Shown: positions 18,038 to 27,583, counted from the stretch's first letter. The stretch: 64,000 nucleotides of DNA from Paenibacillus terrae (GCF_000943545.1 NZ_JTHP01000008.1:62001-126000), one strand, 5' to 3'. Made by a program: numbers and translations. Notes: a model not told the origin generated them from the letters alone.

Positions 18038-18694
18038 TTAGATATTTTTTAATCTGTTAATGATGGTTTTGTAGGATTCTTCTTTACCAAACAAAGAGGA
18101 TGTCCCCAAAACGAATCCTTCAACGCCGTAGTGTGTCAATTCGTTGATCTTCTCTTCGGAGATAGCCCCATCTACCACGATTGTATAATTCAATCCCTTT
18201 TCATGTTTAAATGCTTGCAGTGCTTGAATCTTGTCATTCACAAAAGGTAAATATTTCTGACCTGCAAAACCCGGATTTACAGTCATGACCAGCACATAGT
18301 CGACCATGCCAAGCAAAGGTTCCACCGCAGCAATAGCCGTTCCCGGATTAAGGGCAATTCCTGCTTTTACCCCTCTTCCAACAATTCGATCAATTGTGCG
18401 CGTCGGATGCATATCAGACTCCGGATGAAAGTAAATGATATCTGCACCCTTATCAGCAAATAAATCAATATAGGCAGAAGGGTTGTCAATCATCAAATGT
18501 ACATCTACTGTTTTTTGGGTTTGCTTACGGATATACTCCAAATCCTGAAGCCCCATTCCAAAGTTGGGGACAAATCTACCATCCATAATATCAATGTGAT
18601 AAATATCCACATTCGCTTCTTCCAGTGCGTTTACTTCATGTTCCAATGACCTGAAATTGGCGCACATCATAGAAGGACATAATAGCATACTCAT
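18038..18694 (-). CDS. Ribulose-phosphate/allulose-6-phosphate 3-epimerase family protein
   Basis: 218 residues from ATG 18694, RBS AAAGGGTGAT. It is a complete TIM-barrel epimerase: CPSMMCANF, IYHIDIMDGRFVPNFGMG (metal His and Asp), VDVHLMIDNP, HPES, VLVMTVNPGFAGQKY, and VDGAISEEKI. The FAGQ motif and the position next to RpiB and a hexose PTS resemble AlsE (D-allulose-6-phosphate 3-epimerase) more than housekeeping Rpe. It is the first gene of the five-gene minus-strand operon. Epimerising allulose 6-phosphate to fructose 6-phosphate would feed glycolysis; this substrate choice is inference. Confidence 0.88.
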   Translation of the reverse strand: MSMLLCPSMMCANFRSLEHEVNALEEANVDIYHIDIMDGRFVPNFGMGLQDLEYIRKQTQKTVDVHLMIDNPSAYIDLFADKGADIIYFHPESDMHPTRTIDRIVGRGVKAGIALNPGTAIAAVEPLLGMVDYVLVMTVNPGFAGQKYLPFVNDKIQALQAFKHEKGLNYTIVVDGAISEEKINELTHYGVEGFVLGTSSLFGKEESYKTIINRLKNI

Positions 18695-18717
18695 TAATAA
18701 TCACCCTTTTCAAGAAA

Positions 18718-18737
18718 TTGAGTAAACGATTACTCAA
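18718..18737. promoter_or_regulatory. LacI-type operator, strongest copy
   Basis: TTGAGTAA-ACGA-TTACTCAA is a perfect inverted repeat with 8-base arms, 24 bases upstream of the epimerase start codon. Binding here would block translation-proximal transcription of the five-gene operon. It is the best match of the five related sites in the regulon. Confidence 0.75.
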
Positions 18738-18813
18738 ACGACATAATATAATTTACAATTCCCACAAAACTCATTAGATTGTTTTTTATGCCCTTTGGCA
18801 ACGAGAAAAATAG

Positions 18814-18833
18814 TTGAGATAACGTTTACCCAT
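18814..18833. promoter_or_regulatory. LacI-type operator, degenerate copy
   Basis: TTGAGATAACGTTTACCCAT aligns with the 18718 site around the same central CG; the left arm is the better half. It also resembles a CcpA cre. Confidence 0.45.
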
Positions 18834-18912
18834 TAAAAATAATAATAACAGTTATGGATTGAAATCCATCACGTGTTGCTTTCTTTCACGTATTATTGAT
18901 TTCTGTACTCGT

Positions 18913-18932
18913 TTGAGTAAACGATTACATTC
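18913..18932. promoter_or_regulatory. LacI-type operator, distal copy
   Basis: TTGAGTAAACGATTACATTC shares its first 17 bases with the perfect site at 18718. The two lie 195 bases apart, a distance that permits looping repression. Confidence 0.6.
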
Positions 18933-19097
18933 GACGTAATTAAAGTATCATTTAATGATACTGTTGTCAAACATTTTTTTGTCGGATCTTGCACGGGAAA
19001 AGAATAACGTGGTAGAACCATCTTACACTATGTGAGATAGAACATACCTTACGTTACCTCTCCCGTGGCTAATCCAAGATGTTATCTGAACACGAAA

Positions 19098-20108
19098 TCA
19101 GGTGGTACTGCGTTGTATCAAGCGTACCGGGACGGAATAATGCTGCTCCTGTTCCAGCCTTTCTCCACTCAGCATACGAAGCAGCGTATTGCAGGCTTTA
19201 TCTGCAAGTGTTTCTTTATCCTGTTCAATTGTAGTCAACGGTGGATTGCAGTATTTGGAAATTGTATCATTATCAAAACCTACTATTTTGACTTCACCGG
19301 GAACCTGTACTCCGTGTTTCTGTAACGCCAGCAATCCGCCCAGAGCTAGCCAGTCATTGGTAGCAAAAATGCCGTCAAAGCGGAGTTTTTTTTCCAAGAC
19401 GCGCTCAATAGCAGCCTGTGCGGCTTCCAAAGTAGGCCCATCATTACGAACTGCAACCAAGTGGTCCTCAGATGGAGATAGTCCATGCTTTTGCAGAGCA
19501 TCTTTGTAGCCGTATAGACGCTCATTAACAGAGGAAAGATTGTTTTGCTTGGTCAGCAGTAAAATATCCTTGCAGCCTTTGTTAATCAGCTCCTCTGTCG
19601 CCAGAAATCCACCCTCATAATGATTGGACTCGATAAAAGCTACATTCGTATTAATCTTCGGCCGACGGTCAATGCATACAATGGGAATGGGCCGTTTAAG
19701 CAATTCTGCGGAAAGCTCCTCCTGTCCCGAAATACAGATCAGGCCATCTACCATTTTCCCATCCAAAGTTTTCAGATATTCTCGTTCCTTCTCCGCATCT
19801 TTGGCAGTATTACATATAATGGTAGAGTACCCTTGTTTGAAAAAGAAACTCTCCGTTTTTTGTACAATGACCGAAAAAAATTCATTATTAATATCCGGCA
19901 CTAAAACGCCAATCGTCTGCGATTTACTCATCCGCAGGCTTTTGGCGATACTATTGGTCTCGTATTGATACTTTTGGATTACTTCATTAACCTTCTGTCG
20001 TGTTTCCTCAGAGAAGCGACCATTCTCGTTAATAACACGGGAAACCGTTGCTACAGAAACCCCGCTCAATCTGGCAATGTCTTTTATTGACACCTGATTT
20101 TTTTTCAT
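19098..20108 (-). CDS. LacI-family transcriptional repressor
   Basis: 336 residues from ATG 20108 behind GAGGGAAATAAT. The N-terminal LacI helix-turn-helix is textbook (SIKDIARLSGVSVATVSRVI) with the hinge helix at SIAKSLRMSKSQT, followed by a periplasmic-binding-protein-like domain (IGVLVPDINNEFFS; DGIFATNDWLALGGL; KIVGFDNDTISKY). It lies upstream of the operon it most probably controls. An operator-like site is just before its own start (20132-20151), so autoregulation is likely. The effector is probably the imported sugar or its phosphate. Confidence 0.92.
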   Translation of the reverse strand: MKKNQVSIKDIARLSGVSVATVSRVINENGRFSEETRQKVNEVIQKYQYETNSIAKSLRMSKSQTIGVLVPDINNEFFSVIVQKTESFFFKQGYSTIICNTAKDAEKEREYLKTLDGKMVDGLICISGQEELSAELLKRPIPIVCIDRRPKINTNVAFIESNHYEGGFLATEELINKGCKDILLLTKQNNLSSVNERLYGYKDALQKHGLSPSEDHLVAVRNDGPTLEAAQAAIERVLEKKLRFDGIFATNDWLALGGLLALQKHGVQVPGEVKIVGFDNDTISKYCNPPLTTIEQDKETLADKACNTLLRMLSGERLEQEQHYSVPVRLIQRSTT

Positions 20109-20131
20109 ATTATTTCCCTCAAATAGTTATT

Positions 20132-20151
20132 TTGAGTAATCGTTTTCCTAA
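20132..20151. promoter_or_regulatory. Operator in front of lacI
   Basis: TTGAGTAATCGTTTTCCTAA has a left arm almost identical to the perfect site at 18718 and the same central CG, 24 bases upstream of the lacI start codon. Confidence 0.55.
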
Positions 20152-20346
20152 TTGGAGATTAACATAGTCTTACTATTAATGTCAACTGACGAAGTAGCGT
20201 AGAACGAGGTTTCCGCAAAGTATGAGGAGATAGCAAGTCATCAAACAGTTTAATGAGTAAATAAATCCTTTACAAGGAATACTTTATGGACAACCTGCTA
20301 TTGCACGGGGAAATAAAATGAATTGAATCATTTGGGGGTTATCATC

Positions 20347-22008
20347 ATGTGGTCTAAAATAGTACCTTATATTCCAAGCTGGGTTACATTATTTCAGGCC
20401 GGCCTCGCGTTGATTTTTCCGTTATTGGTTTATTATATAAACACCTCGATATATTCACTTGTAGGCAGTAAGGGAGCGCATTCCAAACAACCTGCTGACT
20501 GTCCTAAGGATGACAAAGACCACGCTGATCAGCAGCAGGAAACAGGCTCCAAAATTACGGGGGACTATGATGCCGACTTGAAATCCATCCAAGAGGCGAT
20601 AGGCGAGAATAGTGATGTGCATTTTCGTGAGTTTATGGTGAAGAAATTTCATGCACGGTCCGTGTTAATCTTCATAGAAGGTATGCAGGATGAGGAGCTT
20701 ATAAACAAGCAGGTATTGCAGGTATTGATGTTTGAGGGCCAACAGGAGCAGTCGGAACGTATAAGTAAATCTTTTATAAAAGAAAGCTTGATGCCACTTA
20801 CGCAAATTAGTGAAGTTGCAGATATGGAGAATCTGCACGAGTTAACCCTTTTAGGCCATACCGTATTAATAATTGAAGGAATGAAGGAAGCACTCCTGGT
20901 CGGGTCCCCTAACGGTTCTGTTCGATCAGTGAATGAACCGACCTCTGAAGCATTACTTCGGGGTCCCAGAATCGGCTTTACGGAAGTATTAAGTGAAAAC
21001 ACTTCGATGCTTAGACGTCAAGGCTTAAATAAAAGTCTGGAAATAAAGAAATTCCAGGTTGGAAGCAGAATCAAAAAAGATCTGGTTATCGCGTACATCA
21101 AGGATATTGTGAATCCGGAGCTCCTTCAAGAAGTGAACCACAGAATTTCAAAAATAGACATGGATTTTTTACCTGAATCCGGTTATGTGGAACAACTTAT
21201 TGAAGACAATTATTTAAGTCCATTCCAGCAGGCTCACAACACTGAGCGCCCCGACCGTGTCATGAGTGCTTTGTTGGAAGGAAGAGTAGCTATTCTGCTT
21301 GATGGTACCCCCTTTGCGCTCATTGTTCCGGTAACCTTCAGTATGCTGCTTCAATCTCCCGAGGACTATTATGAGCGCTGGATTCCAGGGACACTTTTAC
21401 GCGTGTTACGATTTTTCGGAGCCTTTATAGCGCTTATGGGTCCTGCTTTATATATCTCTTTTATATCTTTTCATCCCGGTTTGATTCCGACCAAGCTGGT
21501 CATTAGTATCATTGAAACCCGTCAAGGTGTCCCTTTTCCATCTGTCATAGAAGTTATGATTCTGGAAATCTCTATCGAAATCCTGCGGGAAGCCGGCATA
21601 CGATTGCCTAAACCCATTGGCCCTGCGATGGGCATTGTGGGAGGCTTGGTCATCGGCGACGCTGCTGTAAATGCGGGCATTGTTAGCCCATTCCTTGTGA
21701 TTGTGGTTTCGGTCACTGCCATTTCTTCGTTTTCGATACCGTCTTATAGTGCGGGTATTACCTTGCGTCTTTTGCGTTTCGCCGGAATGTTCTTTGCAGC
21801 CATTCTGGGCATGTTCGGTACGGTTTTATTCTTTCTGCTAATTTGTATCCATATGACGAAACTGAAGAGCTTTGGGGTACCGTATATTACTCCCTTCTCC
21901 CCTATTCGTCTAAGCGACTGGAAGGATCTGTTTATTCGAGCTCCTTTGACTCTGATGAAGCGAAGACCCGTGATGATGAAAACTCAGCAAAACAAGCGCA
22001 GATCATAG
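20347..22008 (+). CDS. GerA-family spore germination protein, A subunit
   Basis: 553 residues. ATG 20347 (MWSKIVPYIPSW) is chosen over the in-frame codon at 20323 because GGGGGTTATCATC precedes it. An N-terminal hydrophobic anchor is followed by a charged linker, a soluble domain, and the conserved GYVEQLIEDNYLSPF, PDRVMSALLEGRVA, QSPEDYYERW, FHPGLIPTKL and LPKPIGPAMG blocks with a membrane domain. It is closely related to the A subunit at 971-2680. It is the first gene of a complete A-B-C receptor operon, expected in the forespore, with the receptor sitting in the spore inner membrane. Confidence 0.93.
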   Translation: MWSKIVPYIPSWVTLFQAGLALIFPLLVYYINTSIYSLVGSKGAHSKQPADCPKDDKDHADQQQETGSKITGDYDADLKSIQEAIGENSDVHFREFMVKKFHARSVLIFIEGMQDEELINKQVLQVLMFEGQQEQSERISKSFIKESLMPLTQISEVADMENLHELTLLGHTVLIIEGMKEALLVGSPNGSVRSVNEPTSEALLRGPRIGFTEVLSENTSMLRRQGLNKSLEIKKFQVGSRIKKDLVIAYIKDIVNPELLQEVNHRISKIDMDFLPESGYVEQLIEDNYLSPFQQAHNTERPDRVMSALLEGRVAILLDGTPFALIVPVTFSMLLQSPEDYYERWIPGTLLRVLRFFGAFIALMGPALYISFISFHPGLIPTKLVISIIETRQGVPFPSVIEVMILEISIEILREAGIRLPKPIGPAMGIVGGLVIGDAAVNAGIVSPFLVIVVSVTAISSFSIPSYSAGITLRLLRFAGMFFAAILGMFGTVLFFLLICIHMTKLKSFGVPYITPFSPIRLSDWKDLFIRAPLTLMKRRPVMMKTQQNKRRS

Positions 22009-22029
22009 TATCCGGAGGAAGGAGGAATT

Positions 22030-23136
22030 ATGGTGTTTAGACGCTCTGATGATAAGATCACATCCAAACAGGCGTCAGTATTCCTGACCAATACGGTATT
22101 GGGCGCAGGGATTTTGACACTACCGAGAGGTGTAAGTGAAACAGTAAAGACTCCTGATGCATGGCTCTCTGTCCTGATCGGCGGATGTATTGTCATATTG
22201 GTGGTCTTGCTAATGGTGAAATTAAGCCAGCAGTTTCCCGGAAACACCGTGTATCAATACTCCAGAAAAATCGTGGGTATCATTCCGGGAGGATTTTTAA
22301 GTCTGTTATTAATTATATATTATCTAATCATCGCCGGCTTTGAGATTCGCGTTTTAGCTGAAGTGACGATATATTTTCTGCTTGAAGGGACACCCATATG
22401 GGCGATTGTGATTCCATTCATCTGGGTGGGAAGTTATCTGGTTTTTGGAGGCATTAATGCCATCGCGCGATTATACCAGATTGTACTCCCGATCAGTCTC
22501 TTCTTTCTGCTCCTCTGTTTTGTCCTTAGCCTAAGGGTCTTTGAAATTGACCATCTGCGTCCCGTTTTAAGTGAAGGTATGCTTCCAGTAATTAAGGGGC
22601 TAAAGTCGACTGTCCTTGTTTTCACTGGTTGTGAGGTGATCATGACACTGGTCGCGTTCCTGCAGCACCCTGAAAAAGCAGTCAAGGCCATGGTAGTGGG
22701 AATCAGTGTCCCTTGGGTTTTGTACTTTTTGACAGTCGTTATGGTGGTCGGCGGGTTATCTGTGGACTCTACTGTGACAAGTACCTGGCCCACCTTTAAT
22801 TTAATGCGCAGTTTTGAAATCCCGGGATTTCTTTTTGAACGCCTTGAATTTCCGCTGCTGGTGATCTGGATGATGCAAATGTTTTGTAATTTTTGCAGTT
22901 TTTTCTTCAATGCATCCTTAGGTATCTCACAGGTGTTTGGCCTTAAATATCGTTATGCAATATTTGGCCTAATCCCGGTTATCTTTATCTCCACAATGAC
23001 TCCTGTACGTATGACTGAAGTGTTTAGTCTCGGCGATGCAATCGGGTACATGGGAATCATTTTATTTTTTCTGGTTCCGGTACTTCTTTCAATCGTATTT
23101 ATGATCAGGAAGAAGGGAATGAAGCAAAATGTATAG
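22030..23136 (+). CDS. GerAB-type spore germination permease, B subunit
   Basis: 368 residues, the usual family length, from ATG 22030 behind GGAGGAATT. About ten hydrophobic segments; the N-terminal GAGILTLPRGV motif and TPDAWLSVLIGGC match the partial B subunit at 1-940 closely. B subunits are APC-like proteins that bind germinant. It lies 21 bases after the A subunit and overlaps the C subunit by 8 bases. Confidence 0.93.
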   Translation: MVFRRSDDKITSKQASVFLTNTVLGAGILTLPRGVSETVKTPDAWLSVLIGGCIVILVVLLMVKLSQQFPGNTVYQYSRKIVGIIPGGFLSLLLIIYYLIIAGFEIRVLAEVTIYFLLEGTPIWAIVIPFIWVGSYLVFGGINAIARLYQIVLPISLFFLLLCFVLSLRVFEIDHLRPVLSEGMLPVIKGLKSTVLVFTGCEVIMTLVAFLQHPEKAVKAMVVGISVPWVLYFLTVVMVVGGLSVDSTVTSTWPTFNLMRSFEIPGFLFERLEFPLLVIWMMQMFCNFCSFFFNASLGISQVFGLKYRYAIFGLIPVIFISTMTPVRMTEVFSLGDAIGYMGIILFFLVPVLLSIVFMIRKKGMKQNV

Positions 23137-24322
23137 ACGACATATCCTATCTTTGCTGCTTGCCTTCATTCTTTTGGCAACTCAAGCCGGTTGTTGGAGC
23201 AGCAAAGAAGTAGAGGAACTAAGCATATATACAGGACTGGCTCTGGACAAGGGTGAACTCAGTCCATTGGAACAGGACCTGGAGAAGGAAGGCAGCAGTT
23301 ACTTCAAGAAAAATAAAATTACTGCCAGCGTGCAAATCGTCCCTAAAAAAACTTTTGGGGGCGCAGGTAAACAAGGCGGTGGACAAGGACCAAACTATAT
23401 AAATATCGCTGGCACCGGGGATTCTGTACTTGAAATCTTCCGGCAATTCTCCCTCCGCTTGGATCGTCCGATTATTGGTCAACATCTAAAGGTCATCGTG
23501 GTTTCCACCGAACTGGCGAAACAACAGACGATGCAGCAATTGATGGATTTTGTGCTTCGTGATAATGATATTCGTCCAAGCTGCATGGTCTTCTTAAGTA
23601 AGGAACGAGCAGCTAACACATTAGTTACAAAATATAAGGAGGAGGTGCCATCCTTTCATCTTTTGTATATGCTTCGTAGCCATTTTAGAACCAGCAAGAT
23701 GATGAGAGGAACTAATTTATCTGAACTGGATGGGTTGATGCATTCCAAAAAAAGCTATATTTTGCAAAATATTTTAGAATCCCAGGGAGAATTTGAATTT
23801 TCAGGTGCTGGCATTATTAAGGGAGACACCGGCCACTGGATCGGCAATTTGGGGCAACAAGACGTGGAAAGTATTGCATGGATTAAAGATGATGTTGAGG
23901 GTGGAGCTATCAAAATATACGATGAGCGGAATCAACCTATAACTTATGAGATCAAATCGGTAAATAGCAAAATAACGACTAAGGTGACCGAGGGAAACGA
24001 CATCTCCTTTCATGTCAAGATTGAATCCAAAGGGCGTTTAATTGAAGACTGGGATGAGAAAATGGACCCGACCAAGACACAAAACATAAAAAAGGCTGAG
24101 AAAGAGTTTGAAAAAGAAGTAACAAGAAGGCTTAAAACTCTTATGCACAAGCTACAATCGGAATATAAAGTGGATGTTGCCGGTTTTGGCGAGCGCTTAT
24201 ATATTGAGCAACCTCAAGCGTGGAAAAAAGTAAAGAATGATTGGGATTATAAATTCAGTCAAATACCCGTAACTTTCGATGTTAAGTTATCCATTACGGA
24301 TTTAGGTTCATCTGCTGAATAA
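23129..24322 (+). CDS. Ger(x)C-type spore germination lipoprotein, C subunit
   Basis: 397 residues from ATG 23129, overlapping the B gene by 8 bases. A lipoprotein signal (LLLAFILLATQAGC, lipid-modified Cys at residue 22) is followed directly by WSSKEVEELS, a Ger(x)C hallmark, and the family domains (SLRLDRPIIGQHLKVIVVS; the C-terminal EVTRRLKTLMHKLQSEYKVD helix and the final strand). It completes the receptor and is anchored to the outer face of the spore inner membrane after diacylglyceryl transfer. No clear terminator was seen downstream. Confidence 0.92.
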   Translation: MYRRHILSLLLAFILLATQAGCWSSKEVEELSIYTGLALDKGELSPLEQDLEKEGSSYFKKNKITASVQIVPKKTFGGAGKQGGGQGPNYINIAGTGDSVLEIFRQFSLRLDRPIIGQHLKVIVVSTELAKQQTMQQLMDFVLRDNDIRPSCMVFLSKERAANTLVTKYKEEVPSFHLLYMLRSHFRTSKMMRGTNLSELDGLMHSKKSYILQNILESQGEFEFSGAGIIKGDTGHWIGNLGQQDVESIAWIKDDVEGGAIKIYDERNQPITYEIKSVNSKITTKVTEGNDISFHVKIESKGRLIEDWDEKMDPTKTQNIKKAEKEFEKEVTRRLKTLMHKLQSEYKVDVAGFGERLYIEQPQAWKKVKNDWDYKFSQIPVTFDVKLSITDLGSSAE

Positions 24323-24411
24323 ATCGCCTAAACAAACTAACAAATAAATAACAATGTTAGTATTATATCTAATAAACATTATAAAATCACTTAATTAGAC
24401 GCTTTAATTAG

Positions 24412-25362
24412 AGGGCTAGTCGGTCTACTCATCATGATAGGATTAGAGGGTTCTTCTCGAAGGCACAAGCTGCTTCAGGATTTTATGTAAGCGGTACCAA
24501 ATTGTATGACTCTACAGGTAAGCCATTTGTCATGAGAGGCGTCAATCATGGTCACTCTTGGTTCAAAAACGACCTTTCTACAGCCATCCCTGCAATTGCC
24601 AATACAGGAGCCAATACAGTTCGGATTGTACTTTCTAACGGAAGCCAATATACCAAGGATGATATTAATTCCGTCAAAAATATGATCTCTCTTATCTCAA
24701 ATCATAAAATGATTGCTGTACTTGAAGTTCATGACGCTACGGGCAAAGACGATTATGCGTCTTTGGATGCGGCTGTGAATTACTGGATTAGCATAAAAGA
24801 TGCTTTGATCGGCAAGGAAGACAGAGTTATCGTAAACATTGCTAACGAATGGTATGGAACTTGGAATGGAAGCGGTTGGGCTGACGGGTACAAACAAGCC
24901 ATTCCCAAGCTCAGAAACGCAGGAATCAAAAATACGCTAATCGTCGATTGTGCCGGTTGGGGACAATATCCTCAGTCTATCACGGACTATGGTACATCTG
25001 TTTTTGCAGCTGATACATTGAAGAATACAGTATTCTCCATCCATATGTATGAGTTCGCTGGTAAAGATGCTCAAACTGTACGCACCAATATTGATAACGT
25101 TCTGAATAAAGGACTTCCACTGATTATTGGTGAATTTGGCGGTTACCATCAGGGAGTGGATGTCGATGAGACAGAAATCATAAGATACGGCCAATCCAAA
25201 GGTATAGGCTGGTTAGCCTGGTCCTGGTATGGTAACAATTCCGACCTTTCCTATCTTGATCTTGTAACAGGACCTAATGGCAGTCTGACTGATTGGGGTA
25301 AAACTGTAGTTAACAGAGCCAATGGGATCAAAGAAACATCGAAAAAAGCGGGTATCTTCTAG
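24412..25362 (+). pseudogene. GH5-type endo-beta-1,4-mannanase with frameshifted signal peptide
   Basis: The mature enzyme is intact: ASGFYVSGTKLYDSTGKPF at the start, the acid/base Glu in NIANEWYGTW (24847), the nucleophile Glu in LIIGEFGGYH (25131) and the family C-terminus ETSKKAGIF. It matches secreted single-domain mannanases of Bacillus and Paenibacillus (about 325 residues). The 5' end is broken. The in-frame stretch KAQAASGF is preceded by a non-hydrophobic sequence back to a TAG at 24409, whereas the hydrophobic core RGLVGLLIMIGLEG lies in another frame (about 24410-24455). No ATG with an RBS is in frame; TTG 24502 would give a cytoplasmic 286-residue form with no RBS. Most likely a frameshift in the signal peptide has inactivated export, unless it is a sequencing error. 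Confidence 0.8.
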
Positions 25363-25370
25363 ACAATCAA

Positions 25371-25402
25371 TAGCCGCTCCTGAATTTTTTCAGAAGCGGC
25401 TA
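25371..25402 (+). terminator. Hairpin between convergent mannanase and serine hydrolase genes
   Basis: TAGCCGCT-C-CTGA and TCAG-A-AGCGGCTA form a strong stem with a T-rich loop. No long T-run follows on either strand, so efficiency is uncertain. Confidence 0.6.
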
Positions 25403-25407
25403 CACGC

Positions 25408-27447
25408 TTAATTCAAATTGATTTTAAATACATCCCCTGCATTACCACCCAAAACGATTAAGCCACCTTTGGGCAATACAACCGAATTGTGATTGCTGGC
25501 AGTTGAAAAATCCACAACCGCTCCGTTTTCATCATAGACAGCCAAGCCTCCGCTTGTTGGAAAATCAACGGTCATCGTTTTATTGGCTGATCTTTTATCT
25601 ATTTTAAACCATGTGGCTTGGCCATTCGATGGTATGGTGTACACTGATTTCCCCCCCAGGATAGGTTTAACAGCATCTTCACGGATATAGGACTGTCCAT
25701 CTATGGTTAAATACTCTGAACCATCCTTCGTATAGAAATTCAGATCAAATGCATCTCTTCCACTCATGACAGGAATCTCAACTGCATTAACTGCTTTATT
25801 CTCATCCACAATTTTAGTACCACTTGCGTATCCATCATGATCAACGGATATTTTTTTCGTTATAAATGATGGGGCCAAATAAAAAATAGAAGATATCTTT
25901 TCATCCAAAGCATAATAATTTTTCCCGTTTCTGTTTTCCCATGCCTTTTTAACTGCAGGATTTAGAGGATTGGCATCAAGCTTTTGATATTCATAAGTCA
26001 CCATAACCATTTGACCTAATCCCGGAAAGTTTAAATATAGGTTAGCCTTAATATACGTTTTCCCGTTTTTTTGTTTGTCAAAGCTTACGACTACACTGCC
26101 ATCACTGCTTTTGAATTGTCCATCGCCTGTATACACATATTTTTGCGCCGGGACGAATCCCTCCAGAGCAGGTAAATCAAACTCACCGTTTTTAATCTCT
26201 ACATTGATGGTTGTACCCACAGAACCGTATAATCCCGAATAAGAAAGTAAATCAGATGTCATTTCCACTTTTACAGGAGGCTCAAATGTTTTATCTGGTA
26301 TGATGTCTTTTATGATGCCCTTATCTTTTAAAACTTCAAATAAAACGTTAGAAGCAAAAATACTATCTAAGATGGAAGACCCTCCAGATGAAAGCACAGC
26401 CATAGAGATATGATGCTCTGGTAGGGTGATCAAAGTAGAGTGATACAAAACAGTATCCCCACCCTTGGATAGCGCAGTTATTCCGTAATCACTAAACGGT
26501 GCCAACTGAACCGCATCCCAACCAAGCCCATAATTAAAGCTGTTTGTCTCTTCAGGTACCCATATTCCTTTTCGATATTCATGACTTTGCATGGACTTCG
26601 CCGATTGTGCAGATAAAATATCGGGTCTATTCCCTGTTAATACTTCTGAAAACATAGCCACCTCTTCTGCGGTGGAGTATAAGCCTCCTGTCCCGATGAT
26701 ATTGGCATTTTCAACCGGTAAGGCCCCCTCAATCCCAGGAAAATAAGTTTTGGACAGCTTTTGTCTATCAAATTGGCCGAGAGGTGTTTTGGTAGATTTC
26801 AAACCCAAAGGGGTATTAATATGCGTTGCCAGAAAGTCAGTGTAACTTAGACCGCTCACCCGCTCAACCAATATTTCAAGCAATTGAAATCCATCATTGG
26901 TATATACGGAATATTCGCCAGGGTTTGATTTTAAAGTTTCTGATTGCAACCTTAGCAAGAGCTCATCATGATTTTCTGTATCATTGTCATTAAATAACAT
27001 ACTATTTTTTAAGTGGGCACCGTAAAGGCCTGACGAATGATTTAACAGCATACGCGGTGTAATTTTTTTGTACCTTTCATCGGCCATTTTAAAGTCCTGA
27101 ATGTATGTTGTTAGCGGCTGATCAATATCGACTTTATGGGCATCCACCAGCATCATCGTTGCAGCAGACACGTACATTTTGCTGATAGAGCCTATACCGA
27201 ACATGGTATCTTTGGTGATCGGCTCGTTGGTTGCTTTATTCTTTACACCCACGCTATCCGATAATACGATGTTTCCATGGTCCATAATGGCATATTGCAC
27301 ACCGCTAACACCGTATTTGGATACCAACTCGGAGGCCAGATTGTGAGCCTTTTCCTTGATGGGTTCAGGACTACCTTGAGCAAAAGCATTCGTCATCGGC
27401 AGTACAAAAAGCATAGCCGAAATGAACACAGCTATTATTTTCTTCAT
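25408..27447 (-). CDS. Secreted serine hydrolase, class C beta-lactamase fold
   Basis: 679 residues from ATG 27447, with a Sec signal peptide (MKKIIAVFISAMLFVLPMTN, cleavage near AFA-QG). The beta-lactamase/penicillin-binding-protein-like domain spans about 40-380: nucleophile in S-I-S-K (GIGSISKMYV), the Y-x-N equivalent in VYTNDGFQ, and a KGGD motif for the third conserved element. About 300 more residues form an uncharacterised C-terminal beta-rich region. Such proteins are esterases, D-aminopeptidases or peptide hydrolases rather than true beta-lactamases. It lies just downstream of the Agr/LytTR-type two-component pair on the same strand but beyond a terminator, so it probably has its own promoter. 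Confidence 0.85.
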   Translation of the reverse strand: MKKIIAVFISAMLFVLPMTNAFAQGSPEPIKEKAHNLASELVSKYGVSGVQYAIMDHGNIVLSDSVGVKNKATNEPITKDTMFGIGSISKMYVSAATMMLVDAHKVDIDQPLTTYIQDFKMADERYKKITPRMLLNHSSGLYGAHLKNSMLFNDNDTENHDELLLRLQSETLKSNPGEYSVYTNDGFQLLEILVERVSGLSYTDFLATHINTPLGLKSTKTPLGQFDRQKLSKTYFPGIEGALPVENANIIGTGGLYSTAEEVAMFSEVLTGNRPDILSAQSAKSMQSHEYRKGIWVPEETNSFNYGLGWDAVQLAPFSDYGITALSKGGDTVLYHSTLITLPEHHISMAVLSSGGSSILDSIFASNVLFEVLKDKGIIKDIIPDKTFEPPVKVEMTSDLLSYSGLYGSVGTTINVEIKNGEFDLPALEGFVPAQKYVYTGDGQFKSSDGSVVVSFDKQKNGKTYIKANLYLNFPGLGQMVMVTYEYQKLDANPLNPAVKKAWENRNGKNYYALDEKISSIFYLAPSFITKKISVDHDGYASGTKIVDENKAVNAVEIPVMSGRDAFDLNFYTKDGSEYLTIDGQSYIREDAVKPILGGKSVYTIPSNGQATWFKIDKRSANKTMTVDFPTSGGLAVYDENGAVVDFSTASNHNSVVLPKGGLIVLGGNAGDVFKINLN

Positions 27448-27543
27448 TCCATATTTCCTCCTCTTATGGCTTCACCAGATTTTATTACTGGAACTGATCA
27501 TACAATGAACGAGGATTCGATATAGAAAAGTCACCCTTAAACG

Positions 27544-27583
27544 AAAAAAACAATCCCTAAACAACATATTGTCTAAGGATTGT
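27544..27583 (-). terminator. Terminator after the histidine kinase gene
   Basis: On the minus strand ACAATCCTTAGACAA and TTGTTTAGGGATTGT form a hairpin followed by TTTTTTTCG. It overlaps the last codons of the kinase gene. Confidence 0.8.

Larger units (their letters stand above)
18695..19097. other. Promoter region of the sugar-phosphate operon
   Basis: About 400 bases with no gene, holding three operators described separately (18718, 18814, 18913). The lacI gene ends on its right side, so the only promoter needed here is for the minus-strand operon. No clear -10/-35 pair was fixed. Confidence 0.5.

Noticed and set aside
20152-20346. Sigma-G promoter upstream of the gerA operon
   Set aside because: TGAGTA followed by ATACTT-like sequence is too poor a match to place a promoter with confidence.
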